Shown: positions 46,600 to 57,526 of the stretch, in pieces
How the letters are laid out: every line of letters begins with the position of its first letter
Position numbering within the stretch: the first letter of the stretch is position 1
Assembly: GCF_009938225.1 (NCBI RefSeq)
Contig: NZ_AP019657.1
Coordinates: 1,798,001-1,862,000, forward strand
Length of the DNA stretch: 64,000 bases
Direction of reading: 5' to 3'
From: Vibrio ponticus
GTDB taxonomy: Bacteria; Pseudomonadota; Gammaproteobacteria; Enterobacterales; Vibrionaceae
Made by a program: the position numbers and the translations under genes
Notes under the pieces: generated by a model
What the model saw: only the letters and a program-made list of their open reading frames with translations
The model's database searches: none
Told to the model about the DNA's origin: nothing

Positions 46600-48303
46600 T
46601 TACTCAGCGTTCGCTTCTGCCTTCTGCGCTAAAATTGCATCATTCTCTTCACGAAGAACGCGGCGCAGGATCTTACCAACGTTAGTTTTTGGTAGATCAT
46701 CTTTAAACTCAACCAATTTAGGGATCTTGTAGCCAGTCAAATGCTGACGACAGTGCGCAATCACTTCTTCTTTGGTTAGGCTTGGGTCACGTTTCACAAC
46801 GTAAAGCTTAACGATCTCACCTGATACTTCATGAGATTGACCAATCGCGGCAACTTCTAACACTTTACCATGCAGTGAAACCACATCTTCGATTTCATTC
46901 GGGTAAACGTTAAAACCTGACACAAGAATCATGTCTTTCTTACGGTCAACAATGTACAGCAAACCTTCATCGTCAAACTTAACGATGTCACCAGTTGATA
47001 GCCAACCATCTTCAGTCAAGACTTCTTTGGTCGCTTCAGTGCGCTGCCAGTAGCCCTGCATTACTTGAGGACCACGAACTTGAAGCTCACCCACTTCAGT
47101 ATTTGGCAATGGGTTACCTTCTTCATCAACAATACGTACTTCTGTTGATGGTACTGGCAAACCAATCGCACCAGTGTAATCCGTCAAATCGTATGGGTTA
47201 CCAGTCACCAGTGGCGCACACTCTGTCAGACCGTAGCCTTCAAGTAGATGCACACCGGTGATCTTCTTCCAGCGTTCAGCCACACCACGCTGCACAGCCA
47301 TACCACCACCCACTGAAAGCTTCATCTTGCTAAAATCTAGCTCGTGGAAGTCTTCGTTGTTCACCAGCGCATTAAACAGAGTATTAACCCCTGTCATGGC
47401 AGTGAATGGGTATTTTTGTAGCTCTTTAATAAAGCCTGGGATATCACGTGGGTTTGTGATCAGCAGGTTACGACCACCAATCTCAATGAACAGTAAGCAG
47501 TTCACTGTTAGTGCGAAAACGTGGTAAAGCGGCAACGCAGTTACCACAAGCTCACGACCTTCAGACAATACAGGACCATAAGCCCCTTTCGCTTGAAGTA
47601 CGTTTGCTACCATATTGCGGTGCGTCAAAATTGCCCCTTTAGCAACACCTGTTGTACCACCGGTGTATTGCAAGAAGGCAATATCATCGCCAGTCATAAA
47701 TGGTTTCACGTACTGTAGACGACGACCTTTGTGCAGTGCTTTACGCATTGAAATTGCACCCGGTAGATCGTACTTAGGCACCATACCTTTAACGTATTTC
47801 ACCACGAAATCGACGATGGTCCCTTTTGCACGAGGTAGCATTTGACCAAGACTAGTCAGAATGACGTGCTTAACTGGCGTATTATCAACAATTTGCTCAA
47901 GGGTATTGGCAAAGTTAGAAACGATAACAATCGCTTTTGCGCCAGAGTCATTCAATTGATGCTCAAGCTCACGTGGCGTGTATAGCGGGTTGACGTTTAC
48001 CGCAATAAGACCAGCACGCAAGATACCAAACAGCGCTACCGGATATTGCAGCAAGTTTGGCATCATCAGGGCAACACGGTCGCCTTTTTGTAGTTTAAGA
48101 TCGTTTTGTAGGTACGCGGCAAAAGCTCGGCTGCGCTCTTCCAACTTACGGAAGGTCATTACCGAACCCATATTCATAAATGCAGGCTGATCAGCGTATT
48201 TTTGTACTGACTGCTCAAACATTTCTACCAGTGATGGATATTGGTCTGGGTTGATGTGCTCAGGCACTTCGCTTGGATAACGAGATAACCAAGGTTTATC
48301 CAC
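46600..48303 (-). CDS. fadD: Long-chain fatty acid-CoA ligase FadD
   Basis: A 567-residue AMP-forming acyl-CoA synthetase that activates imported fatty acids for beta-oxidation. The ATP motif is [14 protein letters not shown] (about residue 215). The linker and FACS motif follow as [11 protein letters not shown] and then [37 protein letters not shown], and the catalytic lysine region in [10 protein letters not shown]. Length is normal for FadD. The upstream 204 bp hold two inverted-repeat elements that may be regulatory. The yoaA-tsaB-slp-fadD-rnd order matches E. coli apart from an inserted hydrolase and a small gene. Confidence 0.96.
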   Translation of the reverse strand: MDKPWLSRYPSEVPEHINPDQYPSLVEMFEQSVQKYADQPAFMNMGSVMTFRKLEERSRAFAAYLQNDLKLQKGDRVALMMPNLLQYPVALFGILRAGLIAVNVNPLYTPRELEHQLNDSGAKAIVIVSNFANTLEQIVDNTPVKHVILTSLGQMLPRAKGTIVDFVVKYVKGMVPKYDLPGAISMRKALHKGRRLQYVKPFMTGDDIAFLQYTGGTTGVAKGAILTHRNMVANVLQAKGAYGPVLSEGRELVVTALPLYHVFALTVNCLLFIEIGGRNLLITNPRDIPGFIKELQKYPFTAMTGVNTLFNALVNNEDFHELDFSKMKLSVGGGMAVQRGVAERWKKITGVHLLEGYGLTECAPLVTGNPYDLTDYTGAIGLPVPSTEVRIVDEEGNPLPNTEVGELQVRGPQVMQGYWQRTEATKEVLTEDGWLSTGDIVKFDDEGLLYIVDRKKDMILVSGFNVYPNEIEDVVSLHGKVLEVAAIGQSHEVSGEIVKLYVVKRDPSLTKEEVIAHCRQHLTGYKIPKLVEFKDDLPKTNVGKILRRVLREENDAILAQKAEANAE

Positions 48304-48327
48304 GATACTACTCCTCGAATTAGACAG

Positions 48328-48469
48328 GTGTTGTAATACGTTACTTTATTGCCGTAACGGTGCCACATAATCGATAAGTCAGCACGCCTTACCACTGTGC
48401 AATATCACAATATTGCACAACGGGTTACGACGCTTTTTATGGCACGTCATTCATGCTGTATTACAACAC
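48328..48469. promoter_or_regulatory. Pair of inverted 12-bp repeats upstream of fadD
   Basis: GTGTTGTAATAC at 48328-48339 and its exact reverse complement GTATTACAACAC at 48458-48469, 118 bp apart, bracket the fadD promoter region. They could be paired binding sites for one regulator. I do not recognise the regulator. Confidence 0.5.
48396..48419. promoter_or_regulatory. 24-bp perfect palindrome upstream of fadD
   Basis: TGTGCAATAT-CACA-ATATTGCACA, two perfect ten-base arms with a four-base centre, 93-116 bp before the fadD start and between the two 12-bp repeats. No T tract follows, so an operator is more likely than a terminator. The CRP spacing does not fit. Confidence 0.6.
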
Positions 48470-48507
48470 AGGCTGAGTGTTCGAGCACCTAAAGCTCAAA
48501 CACTTGT

Positions 48508-49353
48508 TTAAATTTTGTTAACTAAAGCAAAAATCTGTTGCGCTGTTAACGCAGGTTGCTGCAAATGGCAATGATGTCCACCTGCGATGTAGACAACGTT
48601 GGCTAAGTTGTCGCTATCTTGCGTTAAGTGAGAATAGCCTTGCTCACCTAAAATTAGCCAATTAGGACACACAATTTGCTGACGGATTTGCTCAGCGTGC
48701 TGAAATGACATGCGATACAAAGAGTCACTTTGCAACTTAATATCATGTCTTAAGCGCCACCCTTTTGGGCTCGCTTCACCGCCACGCCACACTATCGGAG
48801 CAATTTGCTCTGCTGTGACATGATTTACCGCAGCTCTGCGTTCAATGATCTCGTCAATCGACGAAAACTCGCGCGCTGGTTTGTTGCGAATTCGACGCCG
48901 CTTAATCACACCGTCACGCAGCCTTTGCACGGTTTTCTCACTCGCTTCAGCCAACGGACCGTTGCCTTCAATCTGCACCAAAGCAGAGACTTGCTCAGGA
49001 AAGGCGGCACTATAGCAACTTGCAATCAAAGCACCAAGCGAATGTCCTACTAACACTAACTTGTTTGGCGAAAGATTAAGCAAAAACTGATAAAGGTCAT
49101 CAATATAGTCATGAAATGGGTAGTAATTGCCATCACACTTATGTTCGGACAAACCATGCCCAGGTAAGTCAATCGCACACTGATGTATGCTAGGTGCAAG
49201 CTGGTGTAGTTCTAACATCACCGTCTCAAAGCTGGCAGCATTATCTAGCCAGCCATGCAAGTAAACGACCGTGACATCGGCTTGGTTAGCGTGCCCAATC
49301 TCCCGTGCCGCGAGACGAACATCCAGCAGTTGATAGTGAGTGTCTTGAAACAT
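48508..49353 (-). CDS. Alpha/beta hydrolase of unknown substrate
   Basis: A 281-residue alpha/beta-hydrolase fold protein. The oxyanion segment is VVYLHGWLDNAASF (about residues 28-41), the nucleophile elbow is GHSLGALIAS (about 102-111), and the final histidine is in AGGHHCHLQQP. These give a complete catalytic set. The substrate is unknown; esterases and MhpC-like C-C hydrolases share this pattern. It overlaps the slp-type gene start by one base (ATG at 49353), so it is likely co-transcribed with it, and lies just upstream of fadD. Confidence 0.83.
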   Translation of the reverse strand: MFQDTHYQLLDVRLAAREIGHANQADVTVVYLHGWLDNAASFETVMLELHQLAPSIHQCAIDLPGHGLSEHKCDGNYYPFHDYIDDLYQFLLNLSPNKLVLVGHSLGALIASCYSAAFPEQVSALVQIEGNGPLAEASEKTVQRLRDGVIKRRRIRNKPAREFSSIDEIIERRAAVNHVTAEQIAPIVWRGGEASPKGWRLRHDIKLQSDSLYRMSFQHAEQIRQQIVCPNWLILGEQGYSHLTQDSDNLANVVYIAGGHHCHLQQPALTAQQIFALVNKI

Positions 49354-49910
49354 TATTTGACGTCTTGAATGATGCGACCTTGACGGGTGCTGTAGTGCAA
49401 ATCACGACAATAGATACCACGACAAGGATAAATGTAACTGCCCGTTTCATTAACGATGACGCGCTCTTCAATTTTCCATAAACGGTAGCCTTGCGCGTTC
49501 ATTACTGGAAAGTCGTAATCAAATTCGCCAACGGGTGAGACTTCCGTACCATTCGATGAACCTAAGAAGGTGATTAAGCGTCCTGGTGCAAATGCCACTG
49601 GATCTTCAAAACCTTGTAAGTAGACGACAAAGCGACCTTTCGGTTCTTGATCAATATCGGGTTTGCCTGCCGAATCGATGGGTAAATTAACCACTTCAAT
49701 ACGGGTGCGGTCGGCTTGATTATCAACACTGGCAATCACCCCACCTAAGCGCACGTCTGTATTCACATTAGGCGTTTGCTGCCAAGTGGCGTAATCGGTA
49801 ATTAGATTGGGATTATCGGAGGCTAATTGTTCCGGAAGTGATGAACAAGCAGTAAGGGCTAGCAAAGCAGTCACGCAAAGGGCTGACTTAATAAAACGCA
49901 GATTTTTCAT
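49353..49910 (-). CDS. Slp-family outer membrane lipoprotein
   Basis: A 185-residue lipoprotein. The signal peptide ends in the lipobox LTACSS, giving the lipidated cysteine at about residue 22. The mature part matches the Slp/YeaY family: VRLGGVIASVDNQADRTRIEVVNLPIDSAGKPD, GRFVVYLQGF and GRLITFLGS segments. E. coli slp is induced by carbon starvation and acid; yeaY sits next to fadD and tsaB, as here. The role of the protein is poorly known. It is the first gene before the alpha/beta hydrolase. Confidence 0.9.
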   Translation of the reverse strand: MKNLRFIKSALCVTALLALTACSSLPEQLASDNPNLITDYATWQQTPNVNTDVRLGGVIASVDNQADRTRIEVVNLPIDSAGKPDIDQEPKGRFVVYLQGFEDPVAFAPGRLITFLGSSNGTEVSPVGEFDYDFPVMNAQGYRLWKIEERVIVNETGSYIYPCRGIYCRDLHYSTRQGRIIQDVK

Positions 49911-49982
49911 CGTTTGGGTCTACTCATCTGATCGGTTATCTAAAGTATAGCGAAGCGAATCACGAAACTCGTTAAGCAAAGC

Positions 49983-50285
49983 TTATATATAGATATCGAC
50001 ACCCAGCATCTGAATCAGTTCGTCACGCTTTGCCTGATTCATTACCCGCATGTACTCTTCCATCGCCTTACGACCACGACCTTCAGGAAGATCGTATTGG
50101 ATTTGCGCCTTATGAATGTCAGATTCTTGTACATGTCGAATAGTATGGGCAACGGCATTCGCCACCTTAGAAGGCTGGGAAACATCCCCTTTCTGTTGGG
50201 CTTTTTTTACCTCATTCTTTTTCCCGACTCGATTGGTTTTACCCGAGCCAGGTATAGCAGGAGGTAATCCGTTAATTGACACCAT
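49983..50285 (-). CDS. Conserved small protein of unknown function
   Basis: A 100-residue soluble, basic protein starting MVSINGLPPAIPGSG, with a lysine-rich middle (KKNEVKKAQQKGD) and a C-terminal YMRVMNQAKRDELIQMLGVDIYI helix. The ATG at 50285 has GAGGTG 6 bases before it; a GTG three codons earlier (50294) would overlap that site. I recognise it only as a protein often found in this position in Vibrio. No catalytic motif, signal peptide or membrane segment is seen. It lies between tsaB and slp. Confidence 0.7.
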   Translation of the reverse strand: MVSINGLPPAIPGSGKTNRVGKKNEVKKAQQKGDVSQPSKVANAVAHTIRHVQESDIHKAQIQYDLPEGRGRKAMEEYMRVMNQAKRDELIQMLGVDIYI

Positions 50286-50327
50286 ACTATTCACCTCTCA
50301 TCCGTAGATTATGAATGAGCTAATCCG

Positions 50328-51029
50328 TTACTCACGACCCGGCAGCTTTTTCCATGCCACATTGTCACGTAGGTAAACTGGACTAGACTCTTCTACTGGT
50401 ACTGTCTCACCTTTGGCAAACATGTGCTTGGCTACCTGCACGATATCTTGTGCATCTGGGAACAACACATCGCCTGCTGCGCGCGTTAATGGCAATGCTG
50501 ACAACTCATCTTGATACGCATCCCAACCTGTACCCGCTGTCGTCCATTGCAGCTCATCAGCAGCAATTTGCTCACACAGTGTTGCTGGCGGGATCACACA
50601 TTCAGCATCAGTCGCTAGCCATTCGCCATTCTCTTGGCGGCTGTAACGACCCCAGTATACTTCATTCATACGCGCATCAATCGCCGCCGCCACATGGGTT
50701 GCGCCATTTACACGGTAAGTACCCTGCGCCATTGCTTCTAATGTTGATACACCAATCATAGGTAAATCAGCACCAAATGCTAAGCCTTGCGCAATGCCGA
50801 TACCAATGCGCACACCAGTAAAGCTGCCCGGTCCGCGACCGAATGCCAAAGCATCAAGCTCTGCTAGGGTTACACCCGCTTCTTTAAGCACTTCATCGAC
50901 CATTGGTAGAACCAACTTAGTGTGGTCACGCGGTGCCACTTGGCTACGTGCGTATACTTGGTCGTCGACAAGTAGTGCAACTGAGCAGTTCTCAGTTGAT
51001 GTATCTAGGGCAAGAATCTTTGCGCTCAT
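50328..51029 (-). CDS. tsaB: tRNA threonylcarbamoyladenosine synthesis protein TsaB
   Basis: A 233-residue ASKHA-fold protein that partners TsaD and TsaE in making t6A37 in tRNA. The N-terminus [20 protein letters not shown], the segment [24 protein letters not shown] and the following [12 protein letters not shown] region are typical. It lacks the metal-binding histidines of TsaD, as expected. It is 8 bp downstream of yoaA, the E. coli arrangement. Confidence 0.95.
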   Translation of the reverse strand: MSAKILALDTSTENCSVALLVDDQVYARSQVAPRDHTKLVLPMVDEVLKEAGVTLAELDALAFGRGPGSFTGVRIGIGIAQGLAFGADLPMIGVSTLEAMAQGTYRVNGATHVAAAIDARMNEVYWGRYSRQENGEWLATDAECVIPPATLCEQIAADELQWTTAGTGWDAYQDELSALPLTRAAGDVLFPDAQDIVQVAKHMFAKGETVPVEESSPVYLRDNVAWKKLPGRE

Positions 51030-51037
51030 TGAAGTCT

Positions 51038-52969
51038 CTAATCTTGATTATTTGTTACTGAAATTTGGTGTAGAAAGTCCTCGATCACTCCTAAATCCCG
51101 AGTACGAGGTATGGCGGGTAAACTGGCAAGAAATACTCCGCCATATTCACGTGTCACTAATCGGTTATCACAGATGATCAGCGCGCCTTTGTCTTTCTTA
51201 TCACGAATCAATCGCCCCACCCCTTGCTTTAAGGTAATTACCGCGTCGGGCAATTGTACTTGAGCAAATGGATCGCCCCCTTTCAAGCGGCAATCTTCGA
51301 TGCGCGCTTTTAACAGCGGGTCATCGGGTGCGGTAAATGGTAATTTGTCGATAATAACACAGCTCAGGGTGTCACCTCTAACATCAATCCCTTCCCAGAA
51401 TGCACCAGTCGCCACCAGCAAGGCATTACCCAGCTCCATAAATTCGGCTAAGGTCTTTTGTTTACTGGTTTCACCTTGCATCAAAACAGGCACGCTCAAC
51501 ACTTCACGAAAGCGTTCGCCTAACTCACGCATCATGCTGTGCGAGGTACAAAGGAAGAAACAACGCCCTTGGTTTTGTTCAATGACCGGCGCTAGCATAG
51601 TGACGAGCTTGTCCGCCAGCCCGGCACTGTTTGGCTCAGGCAGATAACGTGGCACACACAAGCGAGCTTGAGTTTGATAATCAAACGGGCTTGGCAAGGA
51701 AAATTGCGCCGAAGGCTTCAGCCCTAAGCGAGAGGTAAAGTGACCAAAGTCATCATTAACCGCCAAGGTTGCCGACGTGAAAATCCATGTCCCTTGTTTG
51801 AGCTCGATCTGCTCGTGGAACTTATCCGCCACGCTAAGTGGCGTAATATGCAAACTAAAATGGCGTGGCGTGGTATCAAACCAATAAGAGTATCCGGTAA
51901 TCGAGACATCACACACGCGATCAATACGCCCTTTGATGGTATGAGCGCGTTCAAACGCCACATCGAGCAATTGACTGCGCCCCAGTGCCAACTTGAGCAC
52001 TTCTATCGCAAAATCTATCGCTTCGCGCACACGCTCGACTTCTCGGGCAATAGAAGGCGAGTTGATCGCTTCACGCCAGTTACCGCGAAAACCCGGTTCT
52101 CCCAAACAAACACGCAAATCGCCTGCCGACTGAACCAATTTATCCGCCACTTTTTGTAGTTGACGCATATCTTTCGCTTCAGTGCGGTAGCCAATTTCAA
52201 TATCTTTGGCAAGCTCCTGAATCTGGCGGCTTGAAACCGACTGTCCAAAGTATTGGCTGGCTATATCGGGAATTTGGTGCGCTTCATCAAAGATAAACAC
52301 TTCCGCTTCCGGAATAAGCTCACCAAAGCCAGTCTCTTTAATCGCCAAATCAGCCATAAACAGGTGATGGTTAACCACCACCACATCAGCATCTAAGGCT
52401 TTCTTACGTGCTTTCAGAACAAAACATTCGGTGTAGTTAGGGCAATCTTTACCCAAACAGTTATCGTTGGTCGAAGTGATGGTCGGAATCACTGGGCTAT
52501 CTTCTGCGATCGCGTCACATTCACCCAAGTCACCGGTTTTACTCTCTGATGCCCATGAGCGCACTTTGACCAATTGAGTCAGCAACGTCGGATCGGTGTG
52601 CGTGCCATGGCTTTCAATCATCTGCCGACCCAGTCTTTCAATACAGAGATAGTTTGCTCGCCCTTTCAAGAGCGCCACTTGCCCATAAAAGCCCAGTGCG
52701 GATGTCATTAATGGAAGGTCGCGGTGAAACAACTGCTCTTGAAGGTTTTTTGAACCGGTACTGATGATGGTTTTTTTGCCACTTAATAATGCAGGGACTA
52801 GGTAAGCAAAAGTTTTGCCGGTACCTGTTCCCGCCTCGATCACCAACTGGCTCTGATCTTTAATGGCTTTGCGCACCGCCTCTGCCATATCAAGCTGAGC
52901 CTGACGCGGCTGAAATCCGGGAATCGCTTTACCGAGAGCCCCGTCTTGTGAAAAAGTTTTTGTGATCAT
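51038..52969 (-). CDS. yoaA: DinG-family ATP-dependent helicase YoaA
   Basis: A 643-residue XPD/DinG-type superfamily 2 helicase. Walker A is [19 protein letters not shown] (about residues 43-61). The iron-sulfur cysteines are in the CDAIAED...[12 protein letters not shown] stretch, the DEAH box is [11 protein letters not shown], and late motifs include [14 protein letters not shown] and [14 protein letters not shown]. YoaA aids repair of stalled forks and works with HolC in E. coli. No LexA box is seen in the 101 bp upstream, so I do not infer SOS control. Confidence 0.94.
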   Translation of the reverse strand: MITKTFSQDGALGKAIPGFQPRQAQLDMAEAVRKAIKDQSQLVIEAGTGTGKTFAYLVPALLSGKKTIISTGSKNLQEQLFHRDLPLMTSALGFYGQVALLKGRANYLCIERLGRQMIESHGTHTDPTLLTQLVKVRSWASESKTGDLGECDAIAEDSPVIPTITSTNDNCLGKDCPNYTECFVLKARKKALDADVVVVNHHLFMADLAIKETGFGELIPEAEVFIFDEAHQIPDIASQYFGQSVSSRQIQELAKDIEIGYRTEAKDMRQLQKVADKLVQSAGDLRVCLGEPGFRGNWREAINSPSIAREVERVREAIDFAIEVLKLALGRSQLLDVAFERAHTIKGRIDRVCDVSITGYSYWFDTTPRHFSLHITPLSVADKFHEQIELKQGTWIFTSATLAVNDDFGHFTSRLGLKPSAQFSLPSPFDYQTQARLCVPRYLPEPNSAGLADKLVTMLAPVIEQNQGRCFFLCTSHSMMRELGERFREVLSVPVLMQGETSKQKTLAEFMELGNALLVATGAFWEGIDVRGDTLSCVIIDKLPFTAPDDPLLKARIEDCRLKGGDPFAQVQLPDAVITLKQGVGRLIRDKKDKGALIICDNRLVTREYGGVFLASLPAIPRTRDLGVIEDFLHQISVTNNQD

Positions 52970-53018
52970 TAAGTGCAGGATTGAGCTGGGTTAAAGCGCG
53001 ATTATACCCTTTTTCAAA

Positions 53019-53045
53019 CAAAAAACGCGACTTTGAAGAGTCGCG
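53019..53045 (-). terminator. Terminator upstream of yoaA
   Basis: CGCGACT / AGTCGCG with a TTGAAG loop and a T-rich tract on the minus strand; it ends the small upstream gene. Confidence 0.8.
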
Positions 53046-53070
53046 CTAACATTCATGCTATTGCTGCGAA

Positions 53071-53271
53071 TCAGCGTTTATGCAGATAACGCGCTAGCCA
53101 AGCCGGACCATCAAACTCATTCTTACTATCAAGTATTGCCTGCGCTGCATCGCTTGGTGACGCTTTCGATTCCCACATTTCAGTCAATATAGATTCATCT
53201 AGCTGACAATCACCCAGCAGGCTTGTCACTCTCTCGCTGTAAAGTTTACGGGCTAATAGTTCTTTATCCAT
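53071..53271 (-). CDS. Small conserved protein of unknown function
   Basis: A 66-residue protein beginning MDKELLARKLYSERVTSLLG and ending WLARYLHKR, with a charged helical character. The ATG at 53271 is chosen because AAGGTGG lies 7 bases upstream; the frame is open for 15 more codons. It has no membrane segment or signal peptide. It has its own terminator and is divergent from purU. I do not recognise a family. Confidence 0.62.
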   Translation of the reverse strand: MDKELLARKLYSERVTSLLGDCQLDESILTEMWESKASPSDAAQAILDSKNEFDGPAWLARYLHKR

Positions 53272-53468
53272 AACAACCACCTTAAGACGCTCAATGAGGG
53301 AAGAAAACATCAACATTGGATAATCGACTCTGTTTTAAGTAGATTTTTTGTTGAATTCAGTTCGATATTAGTTTAATTGTTAGCCTATTATTGCGGGACA
53401 GCTCACCCTTCGAAAGGGTCGAAAAATTTCAGAATACGAAAAAAATAATTCACGGAAGTAAATACAAA

Positions 53469-54302
53469 ATGGAAAAGAAAACACTGCTTACGCACTGTAC
53501 TGATGCCCCAGGTCTCATCTCCAAGATCACCAATATCTGTTACAAACATCAATTGAACATCATTCACAACAGTGAATACGTCGATAACTCAAGTGGTCAC
53601 TTTTTTATGCGCACTGAGTTAGAAGGGTATTTCAATGATCATACCTTCCTCGCAGATTTGGATCAGGCACTACCAACCGGTGCTAAGCGCAAGCTGGTCG
53701 ATTCAAGCCGTAAACGCGTGGTGATTCTTGTCACTAAAGAAGCGCACTGCTTAGGTGACATTCTAATGAAGACTTACGATGGGAGTCTCGATATTGAAAT
53801 TGCCGCCGTGGTAGGCAACTACGACACGCTGCAGGGGTTAACCGAGAAGTTTGATATTCCTTATCACTATGTTAGCCATGAAGACTTATCACGCGAAGAG
53901 CATGAACAAGCAATGCTCACGGTGATTGATCAATACCAAGCCGACTATCTGGTATTGGCGAAATACATGCGTGTATTAACGCCTGGTTTCGTCGAAAAGT
54001 ACCACCATAAGATCATCAACATTCATCACAGCTTCTTGCCTGCCTTTATCGGGGCAAAACCTTATCAACAAGCTTTTGACCGAGGTGTTAAAATCATCGG
54101 TGCGACAGCCCACTTTGTGACGAATGATTTGGATGAAGGTCCGATCATCAAGCAAGATGTTATCCCGGTAGACCACACTTTTACTGCCAAAGACATGGCG
54201 CAAGCCGGGCGTGACGTGGAGAAAAACGTATTGAGTAAAGCGCTCAATAAAGTGGTTAACGATCACGTGTTTGTTTACGGTAACAAAACGGTCATTCTGT
54301 AA
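53469..54302 (+). CDS. purU: Formyltetrahydrofolate deformylase PurU
   Basis: A 277-residue enzyme with an N-terminal ACT domain (about residues 5-85: LLTHCTDAPGLISKITNICYKH) and a C-terminal formyltransferase-type domain. The core segments are VVGNYDTL, KYMRVLTPGFV, INIHHSFLPAFIGAKPY and GATAHFVTNDLDEGPIIKQ. It hydrolyses 10-formyl-THF to formate and THF, balancing one-carbon pools. The start at 53469 (MEKKTLLTHC) follows CGGAAG; the longer frame begins with unrelated leader residues. A small hairpin (about 53405-53419) lies in its leader. Confidence 0.94.
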   Translation: MEKKTLLTHCTDAPGLISKITNICYKHQLNIIHNSEYVDNSSGHFFMRTELEGYFNDHTFLADLDQALPTGAKRKLVDSSRKRVVILVTKEAHCLGDILMKTYDGSLDIEIAAVVGNYDTLQGLTEKFDIPYHYVSHEDLSREEHEQAMLTVIDQYQADYLVLAKYMRVLTPGFVEKYHHKIINIHHSFLPAFIGAKPYQQAFDRGVKIIGATAHFVTNDLDEGPIIKQDVIPVDHTFTAKDMAQAGRDVEKNVLSKALNKVVNDHVFVYGNKTVIL

Positions 54303-54321
54303 GCTCAACGCTTTGCTCACT

Positions 54322-54353
54322 AAGCTGATTCCGATTCGGGATCAGCTTTTTTT
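54322..54353 (+). terminator. Terminator after purU
   Basis: AGCTGAT / ATCAGCT with inner pairing TCC / GGG, followed by a seven-base T run. Confidence 0.88.
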
Positions 54354-54533
54354 CATCTCAAGAGAAATAATTGCATTTAGTTAGTGAAACGATTGCGTTC
54401 TCTCCTTATTATTGCCGCTCGTGATGCTAGTCTCACATGTGATACAAACTATTCGCTAGCGAATTAGGTCTCTATAGAGTGACCTAGCTTGGTGACTCAC
54501 CAAGTTTGATTAACGACAATAACGAGCAACAAC

Positions 54534-55115
54534 ATGAAAAAAACATTGCTACTGGCTGCTATCTCTGCAGCGTTTGCTTTCCCAACTTTCGCATCAGCTG
54601 CAGACCCAGTCGAATTTCAAAAAATCCCACAAATCATGCAGCAGTTTGATTCAGCTGAACTGTACGTAAAAAAAGCGCCGACGCTAGGTCGCTTGCCAAA
54701 ACAGGAAGAATTAGGTCAACAATTTCCGACTTACGTATCTGATGGTAAAGGTGGCTACTCGTTAGAGACCAACAATGTCATGACAGACAATGTGGTTGTG
54801 GCAAGCATGCATAAACCAATTGTGGGTGATGTTTACAACCAATGGCTAGTGCCTAAAGATGTTTGGACAGGCACTTACGGTGAGCTACCAACATCAACGG
54901 AATTTAAACCTTTCAAGCGTATCGCGACCATCAAAGCGATTAAGATCGACGCTGAAATGCTAGAACTACTTGGCTCGACCGACGGTAAAACTGCAGTGAT
55001 CAAAGTGAGCTGGGACGACAAAGGCATGAAGGTTTACAAAGACGGTTACCTTGCTGATTACGAGTACGGCATTGCACCGCAAGAAATGCAAGAGAACTAC
55101 GAGCTAGCGAAATAA
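54534..55115 (+). CDS. Periplasmic protein of unknown function
   Basis: A 193-residue exported protein. A clear signal peptide (about residues 1-23, LLLAAISAAFAFPTFASAAD) precedes a mature part that begins VEFQKIPQIMQQF. It holds MHKPIVGDVYNQWLVPKDVWTGTYGELP, and an acidic tail QEMQENYELAK. No catalytic pattern is recognised. The 231-bp upstream region and its own terminator mark a single-gene unit. I do not recognise the family. Confidence 0.75.
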   Translation: MKKTLLLAAISAAFAFPTFASAADPVEFQKIPQIMQQFDSAELYVKKAPTLGRLPKQEELGQQFPTYVSDGKGGYSLETNNVMTDNVVVASMHKPIVGDVYNQWLVPKDVWTGTYGELPTSTEFKPFKRIATIKAIKIDAEMLELLGSTDGKTAVIKVSWDDKGMKVYKDGYLADYEYGIAPQEMQENYELAK

Positions 55116-55151
55116 GCGTAATTTAGCCTAGAAATCTCGCGAAATTGATAA

Positions 55152-55185
55152 CAAACAGCCCTCTATACTTGAGGGCTGTTTCTTT
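55152..55185. terminator. Bidirectional terminator between the periplasmic gene and fadH
   Basis: AACAGCCCTC / GAGGGCTGTT with a seven-base loop between convergent genes; T tract on the plus strand. Confidence 0.85.
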
Positions 55186-55202
55186 ACCTGCTAAGGACTA
55201 GG

Positions 55203-57254
<2,052 letters not shown>

Positions 57255-57526
57255 CTAATTACACAAAAATCAAACATGCGTTTACATATTCGCAACAATG
57301 CTCACTTTTCTTATCTGAGACGTAAATATTCTTGTGAGAATAGAATATTGTCGGAATCCAAACGATCATGGCAAATTCACTCACACACCGTAAAAGTTCA
57401 GCGCTAGTAACCAGCTTTGGCTAGATTTAATAGTGAATAGGATGAAAGGCTCTGGTGATAATCCTTAAGATTCAGTAGGATGTGAGGTTAGTCGTTAGAA
57501 CCTGTGGGGAACACAGTGGAGAAAGA

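Noticed and set aside
48396..48419. CRP site in the fadD palindrome
   Set aside because: The TGTG...CACA halves are not separated by the six bases CRP needs with correct outer bases; the dyad centre is different.
52970..53070. A LexA box for the DinG-type helicase yoaA
   Set aside because: No CTG-N10-CAG with an AT-rich core is present before the gene.
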